In this document: positions 52,571-60,199 of the stretch, one piece after another
How positions within the stretch are numbered: position 1 is the stretch's first letter
Layout of the letters: each line of letters opens with the position of its first letter
Source: G963663365 sp963663365
GTDB taxonomy: Bacteria > Hinthialibacterota > Hinthialibacteria > Hinthialibacterales > G963663365
Assembly: GCA_963663365.2 (NCBI GenBank)
Contig: CAXXIH010000001.1
Coordinates: 1,798,001-1,862,000, forward strand
DNA length: 64,000 bases
Direction of reading: 5' to 3'
Notes under the pieces: model-generated
What the model was told of the DNA's origin: nothing
Seen by the model: only the letters and a program-made list of their open reading frames with translations
Database searches by the model: none
Program-made: the position numbers and the translations under genes

Positions 52571-52861
52571 CTACACATACGGAATATCCGTAGGATTCCA
52601 TTCTGGTTTTTTGACTTTTGGTTCTTTCGGATTTGATGGTGGTTCTAGTTGACATCTCCTGGTGAGAATGGAAATTTCATCAATAGTGTCTACTTTCAAT
52701 TTCATTTTTGTGTCCAAAGCGGTAAGAAAATCGTATGATTTATCGACATTGAATGTGCCTGGGGCCATAAACGTTATATTACTAAGGGGATAGTTATCCA
52801 AAGAGCCGGAGTCAATCGCGGTTTCCTTTTGGCAGAGAGTCCTCTTTTCAAACTTATGCAT
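52571..52861 (-). CDS. Doubtful small ORF
   Basis: An open frame runs from 53014 to 52571; the shortest sensible protein (from ATG 52861) is 96 aa, 'MHKFEKRTLCQKETAIDSGS', ending '...KKPEWNPTDIPYV'. I recognise no family and see no Shine-Dalgarno. The longer frame would overlap the sigma-factor start. It is flanked by a 14-base direct repeat. It may be a real small gene, a decayed one or chance. Confidence 0.25.
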   Translation of the reverse strand: MHKFEKRTLCQKETAIDSGSLDNYPLSNITFMAPGTFNVDKSYDFLTALDTKMKLKVDTIDEISILTRRCQLEPPSNPKEPKVKKPEWNPTDIPYV

Positions 52862-52948
52862 CCAGATTTTTTGGGAACGATGGTAAAAAATTATCTCCGT
52901 AACGTTACTGAAGGGCTTAAGGCTCGTTTTTTCAGTAGGATTCCATTC
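52590..52948. repeat. 14-base direct repeat flanking a 331-base segment
   Basis: GTAGGATTCCATTC occurs at 52590-52603 and again at 52935-52948 in the same orientation. The enclosed segment has no terminal inverted repeats that I can see. Confidence 0.6.
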
Positions 52949-52995
52949 ATTGCAGATGGCGGTCCTGACGGAGAAATGACGAGGAGGTGCCGGGT

Positions 52996-53703
52996 ATGGC
53001 ACAGGCGCAAGCACTGGCGCGAGATTTCTCGACGATTAGCGTTGCTGATGCTGGATTTACCCCTCGAGATATTGCGGGAGATTCAGCTGTGATAATGAAG
53101 CGTAACCTCTCCTCGCTGACAGACGAGGAAGTAATGCTCGAATTGCAGCAGGGGCGGGACGAAGCCTTGGATGAGCTGTATCGTCGGCATTACAAAGGTG
53201 TCTATATCTTTCTTGTACGCATGTTGAGCGACAGGCACCTTGCCGAGGATCTTTTACAGGAGACGTATATTAGGGTCTATAACAACCGGTTGAAGTGGGA
53301 GCCACGCTCCAAATTTACTTCCTGGTTGTATCGAATTGCTCGTAATTTGAGCATTGATGAGAAACGACGATATTGGAACCGACTGGTACATATGGATTCT
53401 CAGACGGGATGCAATCATGATGACTCTTCTTATTCGACCTATTTGGAACGGGTTGAGGCTGACGAGGATGATGCCCGTGAACTTGCGAGCCAAGCCTCGG
53501 ACGAAGAGTGCATCCGTGAGGCAATTTGTACCTTGTCAGAGGAGCAACGGGAGGTCATGATTCTCAACAAGTATCATGGCTTGTCGTATGCTGAGATCGC
53601 AGAGGTATTGGATATTTCTCCCGAATCGGTCAAGCAGCGCGCGTATCGCGCCCATATGCGATTGCGGGAATTGCTTGCAGATTTAATTGAGGAATATCAA
53701 TAA
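52996..53703 (+). CDS. ECF-type RNA polymerase sigma factor
   Basis: 235 aa from ATG 52996 (GAGGAGG 8 bases upstream). After about 35 extra residues, region 2 reads 'RDEALDELYRRHYKGVYIFLVRMLSDRHLAEDLLQETYIRVYNNRLKWEPRSKFTSWLYRIARNLSIDEKRR' and region 4 'AICTLSEEQREVMILNKYHGLSYAEIAEVLDISPESVKQRAYRAHMRLRELL', with the helix-turn-helix. An acidic linker (DEDDARELA) lies between. It directs RNA polymerase to a stress or surface regulon. The following gene, 20 bases later, looks like its anti-sigma factor, and then comes an HtrA-like protein. Confidence 0.93.
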   Translation: MAQAQALARDFSTISVADAGFTPRDIAGDSAVIMKRNLSSLTDEEVMLELQQGRDEALDELYRRHYKGVYIFLVRMLSDRHLAEDLLQETYIRVYNNRLKWEPRSKFTSWLYRIARNLSIDEKRRYWNRLVHMDSQTGCNHDDSSYSTYLERVEADEDDARELASQASDEECIREAICTLSEEQREVMILNKYHGLSYAEIAEVLDISPESVKQRAYRAHMRLRELLADLIEEYQ

Positions 53704-53723
53704 ACCGACGAACGAAGACAACG

Positions 53724-54398
53724 ATGACAAAACAGAATCTCACACCAAAACAATATGATTTGTTATCGCGTCACGTGACGGGAAACCTTTCCGGCAGTGA
53801 GGCCGCGGAGGTCGTTCAAATGCTCGCCGAATCGGAGGCTGCGCGCGAGGAATTACGTGTGCTGCGCTCGGTTTGGAATCGGCTTGACAGCTGGGAAGTT
53901 GAAATTGAGGACCATGTTTTCCAGCCGACGAAATTGCGCAAGGCCATAGCCGCTCAAAAGAAAGAGGAGCCGGTCCCCTTTGGCGAGAAGGTTAGAAAGT
54001 TTTTGCATTTGCCTGAATTCCTGCCTGTGTCGGCTTGGGCGGGTGTTGGAGTGTCATTCTGTGTTCTCGCTTTTGCCGCTGTGCAATTTAGTGTTATGGA
54101 TGATACACAGCCCACTGGCAATGCGGAGATTGCTTCGGTTGCTCCTGAGCCAATTGCTGTTGCCAACGAAGATTTGGAGTTAGATAAGCTGGCGGAGGAT
54201 CGTTTCCGGCAGATTTTGGCGAATGAAAAGCGGCGTGGCAATTCAATTCGTATTGCCGGCGGCGTAATAACCGAAGATGCCGGCCCCGCTGTGGGCCGTA
54301 TGCCTATGAGTGTCGATCCTCTTGTTGGGACCGTCGATACAGTTCATGACACGCGGCAGGTCAATTATGCTGCGCTTGCGGTTGAGGGGCGTTTTTAG
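53724..54398 (+). CDS. Probable membrane anti-sigma factor
   Basis: 224 aa. The N-terminal cytoplasmic part (about 1-90), 'TPKQYDLLSRHVTGNLSGSEAAEVVQMLAESEAAREELRVLRSVWNRLDSWEVEIE', resembles the anti-sigma domain of ECF partners but lacks the zinc HxxxCxxC motif. One membrane span ('VSAWAGVGVSFCVLAFAAVQFSV', about 98-120) is followed by an extracytoplasmic region of about 100 residues. The call rests mainly on position directly after the sigma gene and this topology. It would hold the sigma factor at the membrane until a signal comes. Confidence 0.75.
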   Translation: MTKQNLTPKQYDLLSRHVTGNLSGSEAAEVVQMLAESEAAREELRVLRSVWNRLDSWEVEIEDHVFQPTKLRKAIAAQKKEEPVPFGEKVRKFLHLPEFLPVSAWAGVGVSFCVLAFAAVQFSVMDDTQPTGNAEIASVAPEPIAVANEDLELDKLAEDRFRQILANEKRRGNSIRIAGGVITEDAGPAVGRMPMSVDPLVGTVDTVHDTRQVNYAALAVEGRF

Positions 54399-54532
54399 GC
54401 GGAAGTTGTGCAGATTTTCCTGTATAGTCTGATTCTATTGTGAAATTCCGCCTTATTTTATCTTTTAATGACACGTTACGCCCGATTCAATTCATCGTTA
54501 ATAGAAGTGAATGAAGGCCTGGAGGACAAGGC

Positions 54533-55876
54533 GTGAAAACCTTTCGTTCCATAGGATATAACCGTGCCCGGAATCAGAAGTTTAGTTGCCCGCTTTTGGC
54601 AGTTGTTTTAATTACGGGATGTCTTCCCGATCTTGTCCAAGCGGCCGATGAAGGAGCATTGGTTTTTGCCGGTAGTCAACGTGCGGTGGTCCGGATTTTT
54701 GCCACTGTCCCGGAAGAGCAAATTGAGTTTGAAAAGCAACAGCTGCGAGAGCGGTTTACGAAAGAGTTTTTAGCGCTTGCCCGGATTCAAGAAAAGAATC
54801 GGGATCAGAAAGACAGCGCGATTCCGATAAGTGATGAAAATGCTGTACTTAAGACTATTGAGAAGGCCCTAGAGGATTTAGATAATTCGTGGGAGAAACG
54901 TTGGAAAGCACACGAACAACAAATTATGCGTCCGCGTCAAATGGGCATGGGTGTGGTGATCGATCCTGAGGGTTATGTCTTAACATGCGCGAATATCGTG
55001 AAGGGGGCCACTTGGCCGGGAACGAAATTGAGCGTAATGGACTACAAAAACCGTTCATTTGGGGCCGATATTTATGCGCAAGATGAGGGAACAAATCTTC
55101 TTCTGCTTAAAATTCCGACAGAGGCCTGTACATCAGTGGTTACAGTAAAGCCGGATCTGAACCGCCCGCTTATCGGTTCGGATGCATATTCCATTCAATC
55201 CCCCTATGGTTTACCGCCATCGCCATTTCGAGGTTTGGTTGGTGGATATGACAGGATGTTGAATTTGGCGCTTTATGAGCGCTATATGCAACTGCAAATG
55301 GATATGTTTCCACAGAATGCAGGGGCTCCGGTTTTTTCCAGCGATGGAGAGTTTTTAGGTCTCTTGGCTGCGGAAACTGATGATCAGAGGATTAATAGCG
55401 AACCAACATTGACTTTTGCTATTACAAACGAAACCGTAGCGGATGTCGTACAGGATCTTATGGAATTCCGGTACCGGCCGCGTGGGGCTTTGGGACTTAA
55501 GATCAGTAAGCATGATCCAAATGCCGCAGCCCTATTGATCGAAGAGATCGAACCGGGCTCGGCTGCAGAAAAATCCGGATTAAGGGTTGGAGACCAAATT
55601 TTACGGTTCAACGACCGTACAACTTCTCGGGTTTGGGATTTGTGGTTGGCGATGGAGCGAACCAAACCTGGTCAAACTGTCAATATGCTAGTCAACCGGA
55701 ATGGCCAATATGAGGACATACAGGTGACTTTAGGTTCCTATGGCGTACCGCCTGAGGGTATACTTGAACATAATAATTCCTTAATAAATCCCGATTTTCA
55801 GCCCGGTCCTGCGAATTCACCTGAGAAAACGATCGAGCCGGATGTAATGCCTGCTACGACGGCTGCCCCGGAATAA
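54533..55876 (+). CDS. HtrA/DegP-like protein with all catalytic residues lost, plus PDZ
   Basis: 447 aa; GTG start with GGAGG 7 bases upstream. A signal peptide or lipobox-like start ('PLLAVVLITGCLPDLVQAAD') leads to a helical region, then a trypsin-like fold: 'MGMGVVIDPEGYVLTCANIVKG ... DEGTNLLLLKI ... MFPQNAGAPVFSSDGEFLGLLAAE'. The positions of His, Asp and Ser are Asn154, Asn188 and Ala263, so it cannot be a serine protease. A PDZ domain follows ('GALGLKISKHDPNAAALLIEEIEPGSAAEKSGLRVGDQILRFNDRTT'). It probably binds ligands or partners in the periplasm, perhaps as a sensor for the sigma/anti-sigma pair upstream. Confidence 0.85.
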   Translation: MKTFRSIGYNRARNQKFSCPLLAVVLITGCLPDLVQAADEGALVFAGSQRAVVRIFATVPEEQIEFEKQQLRERFTKEFLALARIQEKNRDQKDSAIPISDENAVLKTIEKALEDLDNSWEKRWKAHEQQIMRPRQMGMGVVIDPEGYVLTCANIVKGATWPGTKLSVMDYKNRSFGADIYAQDEGTNLLLLKIPTEACTSVVTVKPDLNRPLIGSDAYSIQSPYGLPPSPFRGLVGGYDRMLNLALYERYMQLQMDMFPQNAGAPVFSSDGEFLGLLAAETDDQRINSEPTLTFAITNETVADVVQDLMEFRYRPRGALGLKISKHDPNAAALLIEEIEPGSAAEKSGLRVGDQILRFNDRTTSRVWDLWLAMERTKPGQTVNMLVNRNGQYEDIQVTLGSYGVPPEGILEHNNSLINPDFQPGPANSPEKTIEPDVMPATTAAPE

Positions 55877-56100
55877 GAGTTTTCTGCAAATTTCCTGCTG
55901 TTTATCGATCACGGGAACGAGCGGCGATGATTTTGCGCAGGAGAAGGCCGCACGTGATTGCCTCTCCCGTGCCGGTATGTCGTGCCAGTAATCCTGCCAT
56001 TGATTTGCCCAATCGGGCATTTCCCCTATAGTATCCCAAACAATGAGGATTCAGCCTATTTGCGCGGTTGCATAGCCGGCAGGGTGAATTGGAGAAGATG

Positions 56101-56439
56101 ATGTCAGAAGCTATCGCACGCGACGACAGAGGTGATGTAACGGTTTTAACATTGCCTCATCAGGGAGATACCGCCTTATCGGATGCTTTGGCAGAGATGT
56201 TCCAGACTATTTCTGATGATGGCCGCAGCAAAGTAGTAGTGAATTGTACGAACCTGGAATTCATCAACAGTATGGTTATTGGCATACTGGTTTCTTTCCA
56301 TCAACGTGCTCAAGAGTCAGGTGGCGGTCTAGCATTTGCCAATGTTCCTCTACGTATTGAGGATGTCTTCCGTCTTACTAAATTGGATACGATTTTTAGT
56401 TGGTATGGCAGCGTGGATGAGGCGGCAGCCAGCTTCTAA
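56101..56439 (+). CDS. STAS-domain anti-sigma factor antagonist
   Basis: 112 aa from ATG 56101 (GGAG 6 bases upstream; ATG 56098 is closer than usual). 'VTVLTLPHQGDTALSDALAEMFQTISDDGRSKVVVNCTNLEFINSMVIGILVSFHQRAQESGGGLAFANVPLRIEDVFRLTKLDTIFSWYGSVDEA' is a SpoIIAA/RsbV fold. 'EFINSMVIGIL' keeps the Ser in the position that is phosphorylated in this family, although the usual DSSG is NSMV. No RsbW-type kinase is in the window. It may be the third member of a partner-switching network with STAS proteins at 0.1 and 6.8 kb. Confidence 0.85.
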   Translation: MSEAIARDDRGDVTVLTLPHQGDTALSDALAEMFQTISDDGRSKVVVNCTNLEFINSMVIGILVSFHQRAQESGGGLAFANVPLRIEDVFRLTKLDTIFSWYGSVDEAAASF

Positions 56440-56557
56440 TTCCCACCGCAAAACCACACATCGTTTCAAAGATATCGGCTTTTAGATTAATTAAACACAG
56501 AGCACAGAAATGAGGGATTTCTGTGGGAAATGCCTTATGGAGTGCTTTGTCCCGTTC

Positions 56558-57529
56558 TTAAGGGCATGGGGGCATTTTGATAATTGATGCGCCCAAAGAT
56601 TGGATTTCATCCGGTGGCGGATCATCGTTGTGACTGATGAAAATCCTGGCCTTATCTGCACAGGCGAGCATCGGTACATCCCAACGGCTATCGCCGATAG
56701 CGATAACCGGGGAGTGACCGTATTTAGAATGAATCGCCTCGACCTTTGTCTCAAAAATGGGAGCCGGTTCGATTAGCCGGTCTGTGAATTTCCCATCCTC
56801 CCCATATTCCAAATGAGTGCCAAGGATTTCATCTACGCGGATTCCCAGTTGTTGAGCATAGCTCGCTACAAGATAGGTTAGACTTCCTGTTACTAAGACC
56901 GTCTCGATGCCGCAGATTTGCAGAGCCAGAATTAAATCGCGCATCATTGTGTTGATGCGCAAACCGCGCCTTGAATACAGGGCGGGGCCGTTTTTATCCG
57001 GATCTTGGATTTCGGCATGGTGGCGCGGCTGAGCTTCCTCAATCACGATAATCCGCCGACCAAGTGCGGTTAGTTCTGAGGGGGCAAATCCACAAAACGC
57101 CCGGGCCGCGAAGCGGCTGGCCACACTCATGCCTTCCCGCTTGAAAATGTCGAAATAGACAGAGTGAAGTCCATAGCGATAGCGCTGATAGGCCAGGTCA
57201 TTTTCAATATCCGGTTCTTCTAGGTGACGGCAGGCTTCCAGATTCTCACGAATGGAATTCCTGCCGGATTCTTCCGGGATAATTTCCCAGAACGAATCTG
57301 AAAAGATGAATCTCCTGTCTTTTATAAGATGAAAAAAAGCGAGTTCAGTTATGTCACCGTAAATGCACGTATTGTCAAAATCCAACGCGGCCAAAGGTTT
57401 TTTGTTATTCGTTGAATCGGTTTTTTGAACTGATCCGGAAGCACAGTAATTTTCTATACCATGCTCCAATATCGGGGTGATCTTCTCACGGACTTCATGG
57501 GGCCAGCTACGGAGAATTTCTTCGATCAT
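56558..57529 (-). CDS. HAD-superfamily phosphatase (phosphoserine phosphatase-like)
   Basis: 323 aa. HAD motifs: I 'LAALDFDNTCIYGD', II 'TVLVTGSLTYLVASYAQQLGI', III Lys in 'ETKVEAIHSKYG', IV 'VIAIGDSRWDVPMLACADKARIFIS'. The C1-type cap region (about residues 75-200) is long and helical. The substrate is not clear; phosphoserine, phosphocholine and glycerol-phosphate type members share this layout. It lies 84 bases after the EutL-like gene in the same direction. Confidence 0.85.
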   Translation of the reverse strand: MIEEILRSWPHEVREKITPILEHGIENYCASGSVQKTDSTNNKKPLAALDFDNTCIYGDITELAFFHLIKDRRFIFSDSFWEIIPEESGRNSIRENLEACRHLEEPDIENDLAYQRYRYGLHSVYFDIFKREGMSVASRFAARAFCGFAPSELTALGRRIIVIEEAQPRHHAEIQDPDKNGPALYSRRGLRINTMMRDLILALQICGIETVLVTGSLTYLVASYAQQLGIRVDEILGTHLEYGEDGKFTDRLIEPAPIFETKVEAIHSKYGHSPVIAIGDSRWDVPMLACADKARIFISHNDDPPPDEIQSLGASIIKMPPCP

Positions 57530-57613
57530 TTATGAAATGGCCTTAGATTGTATTTGCTGTACATGCGGGAAGTATCCATCGGACATAAAACTGAGGTGTC
57601 GAGAAGCGAAATT

Positions 57614-58285
57614 TCAGACTTCCCGGGGACGCTGAGCCACTTCTTGTACAGCATCGGCAAAAGCCTGACACGCTTCACGGCAGGCGGCTTCAGTTCCGCT
57701 TAAAAGAGCACCGGCAAGGTTTGTCGGTGTTGGTGGCTCATAAAATACACCCAACGTAACCTCTGCGGCCTTGATAGCGATATCAAGTGCATAAGTTGCT
57801 TCAAGGGGAGGAGCTGCCAGATAGGCCAGCGGGGCTCCAGGCCTGACGTGCGCGTCTTTTGAGAGATATGTCCCGGACTGCGCAATCGGATATGCGAAAA
57901 AAACGACTTTGTTATCGGGAGGATCGGCGCCAAAGAAAAATGCCTGGTTTTCGATCATCTCGACCGCCGTCTGCAATCCGCTACGTATTTGCTCCGGCGA
58001 TGGCCCGGCTAACACCGCTATAATTTCACCTGAATAGGGAGAAGTGCTGTTCGCTGCACCAGCCCATAGACTTCCCGCATAAACAACCTCGACTTCAGCT
58101 TGCTTTGTGGCTTCATCGATTGCCAGGTAAGCCGGATGGTCGGAATTGCAGGTCAGAAGTCCGAGCGAACGCTGATCATCATTGAGATGGAACTGTTCCC
58201 GGTACGCATCGTTTGCATCAGGAATGATTCGGCTTGCCAATACGCGGCCAGGCAATGGCGTAAGTCCAGGAAATGTCAAACTCAT
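57614..58285 (-). CDS. eutL: EutL-like tandem-BMC shell protein
   Basis: 223 aa. The sequence aligns along its length with EutL: 'RVLASRIIPDAN', 'RSLGLLTCNSDHPAYLAIDEATKQAEVEVVYAGSLWAGAANSTSPYSGEIIAVLAGPSPEQIRSGL', 'TYLSKDAHVRPGAPLAYLAAPPLEATYALDIAIKAAEVTLGVFYEPPTPTNLAGALLSGTEAACREACQAFADAV'. EutL is a trimeric, gated pore in the shell of ethanolamine-utilisation microcompartments. No other eut or BMC gene is near: the neighbours are a HAD phosphatase and a tiny membrane protein. So it is either an orphan, or the shell is encoded elsewhere. Confidence 0.9.
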   Translation of the reverse strand: MSLTFPGLTPLPGRVLASRIIPDANDAYREQFHLNDDQRSLGLLTCNSDHPAYLAIDEATKQAEVEVVYAGSLWAGAANSTSPYSGEIIAVLAGPSPEQIRSGLQTAVEMIENQAFFFGADPPDNKVVFFAYPIAQSGTYLSKDAHVRPGAPLAYLAAPPLEATYALDIAIKAAEVTLGVFYEPPTPTNLAGALLSGTEAACREACQAFADAVQEVAQRPREV

Positions 58286-58393
58286 CGTCTATATATCTTT
58301 CAACTATTGGACTATTTGGCTCAAGCACTTAAGTCGATATTTGCCAATTGTCAAATTTATACCATTGATGTGATGGTAGTTTGCCACAAAGGC

Positions 58394-58603
58394 TCAAGAA
58401 GCCTGAGTGAACATAAAGCAACTTCCGATCCCCAAGGCCAAGGCCACGATTGCGATCAAGCTGAAAATCTGCCGCATACCGAATTTGGGCTGATTGTCGG
58501 GGTCATTACCCCGATTTTCGCGCTGTTGCTGCTTTTTCATGGCCCGCCTTTGTTGGCGGTTCCCGGCGATTGGAGCGTTGTTGGAAGGTCGTTGAAGTTT
58601 CAT
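58394..58603 (-). CDS. Small single-span membrane protein
   Basis: 69 aa. 'NRQQRRAMKKQQQRENRGNDPDNQPKFGMRQIFSLIAIVALALGIGSCFMFTQAS': a basic, Gln/Arg-rich N-terminus and one hydrophobic span near the C-terminus. Not recognised. A plus-strand frame (58100-58774) covers the same bases but looks like a shadow. The Shine-Dalgarno is weak. The topology would be N-in, C-out. Confidence 0.5.
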   Translation of the reverse strand: MKLQRPSNNAPIAGNRQQRRAMKKQQQRENRGNDPDNQPKFGMRQIFSLIAIVALALGIGSCFMFTQAS

Positions 58604-58697
58604 TTGGCTGGATGGATTTTAGCCTCCCCGTCATTTAAGTCGAGTGAAGCAGACCGTTATCCAGGAACTGTGCAAAGTAAATTGCAGGCATCGGTTT

Positions 58698-60074
58698 TTA
58701 ACGAAGCCCGTGTTTCCTCGTTAGTTCCTGCAAATATCGGCGTGAGAGACCAGCCATGGCGGCGCTTTTGGTGACATTACCCTGATTGGTTTCCAGCAGG
58801 GCCTGCAGGTACCGGCGCTCAAAAGCATCGCGTGCTTCGGTGAAAGTAAGTGCCGCCGGATCGCATAGATCGCTAATCCCGGAGTCTAAATCTTTGCGCC
58901 CCAACGAGGGCAGATCTTTTAGGCCGATAACCGTATCATCGCATAAGACCATACAACGCTCGATGACATTCTCCAATTCACGAACATTGCCTGGCCAATC
59001 ATATTCACAGATTGCATGTAGTGCTTCTGCTGATAAATCGCCGATACTTCGATTTAGCCGTTGACCGCTTTGCTGTATGAAATGGCGTGCCAGCTCAGGA
59101 ATGTCTTCTTTGCGCTCTCGAAGCGGTGGAAGCCGGATCGGCAAAATCGATAAGCGGTAATATAAATCTTCGCGGAACTCGCCTTCGGCCACTCGCTGTT
59201 CAATATCGGCATTTGTCGCGGCTACGATACGTACATTAACAGGGCGGGGGAGAGTTGAGCCAACAGGCCGAACCTCCTTTTGTTCGAGAACCCGCAAGAC
59301 TTTGACCTGCAGTTCAAGTGGCAGGTCACCGATTTCATCCAAGAACAGCGTTCCCTTATCAGCCGCTTCAAAAAGACCAATCTTTTTTGCGGATGCCCCG
59401 GAGAAGGCTCCTTTTTCGTGACCGAAAAGTTCACTTTCAATCAACTCCCGAGGCAGTGCGCCGCAGTTAACCGGTATGAAGCGGGCATCGTGCCGCGCCG
59501 ATGTTTGATGGATGGCCCGCGCCACCAATTCCTTGCCGGTGCCGCTTTCGCCCAAAACAAAGACCGTACTATCGGACGTCGCGACCCTGCTGATCAGATG
59601 GTAAACATCTTGCATTGCTTGGCTGGAGCCGACTAAACCTTCCAATCCAAAACGCCGCTCAATCTGTTCGGACAGATAACGGTTGCGATCCAATAAGCGC
59701 TGGTGCTCTAAAGCATTACTTAGTACCAGCAAGACTTCATTGTTGTTGAAGGGTTTGCGGATGTAACTGCTAGCTCCCCGGCTCATCGCATCCACGGCTG
59801 TTTCTACCGTGGCAAAGGCGGTCATGACGATGACTTCCATGTCCGGATCGTTCTTTTTGAAATGCGTCAGCAACTCCAATCCATCCATTTCGGGCATACG
59901 CAAGTCTATTAAGGCCGCATGGAATCCTTGCGACTGCTGAAGTCCTATGGCTTCTTGTGCAGAGAGCGCGGTTTGGACCAAGTATCCCTCACGGGTTAGA
60001 AGACGGTTGAGGATATGGCACATACCCGGTTCATCGTCGACAACGAGTATCCGAGCTTGATCTTGTTCGGTCAT
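58698..60074 (-). CDS. NtrC-family sigma-54-dependent response regulator
   Basis: 458 aa from ATG 60074. A receiver ('ARILVVDDEPGMCHILNRLLTREGYLVQTALSAQEAIGL ... AALIDLRMPEMDGLELL', Asp phospho-acceptor in 'LIDLRMP') precedes a sigma-54 AAA+ domain: Walker A 'GESGTGKELVARAIH', the sigma-54-contact loop 'FSGASAKKIGLFEAA' (GAFSGA in place of GAFTGA), 'GTLFLDEIGDLPLELQVKVLRVLE'. A Fis-type helix-turn-helix ends it ('VTKSAAMAGLSRRYLQELTRKHGLR'). It activates sigma-54 promoters when phosphorylated. No kinase is next to it; the NtrB-like kinase at 7.9 kb is a candidate. Confidence 0.95.
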   Translation of the reverse strand: MTEQDQARILVVDDEPGMCHILNRLLTREGYLVQTALSAQEAIGLQQSQGFHAALIDLRMPEMDGLELLTHFKKNDPDMEVIVMTAFATVETAVDAMSRGASSYIRKPFNNNEVLLVLSNALEHQRLLDRNRYLSEQIERRFGLEGLVGSSQAMQDVYHLISRVATSDSTVFVLGESGTGKELVARAIHQTSARHDARFIPVNCGALPRELIESELFGHEKGAFSGASAKKIGLFEAADKGTLFLDEIGDLPLELQVKVLRVLEQKEVRPVGSTLPRPVNVRIVAATNADIEQRVAEGEFREDLYYRLSILPIRLPPLRERKEDIPELARHFIQQSGQRLNRSIGDLSAEALHAICEYDWPGNVRELENVIERCMVLCDDTVIGLKDLPSLGRKDLDSGISDLCDPAALTFTEARDAFERRYLQALLETNQGNVTKSAAMAGLSRRYLQELTRKHGLR

Positions 60075-60199
60075 TTCAAGTTTCCGTGCGGTTCCATGAA
60101 TTGGAAACACTTGGACTATAGGGCAAAGTCAATGCAATGTCCGATGCTTTTATAAGCGAATAATGAGATCACTCAAATGACAAGCTTGCCATGGGAGTG

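Noticed and set aside
58100..58774. Plus-strand 224-aa frame opposite eutL and the small membrane protein
   Set aside because: Composition is like an antisense shadow and it covers three genes on the other strand.
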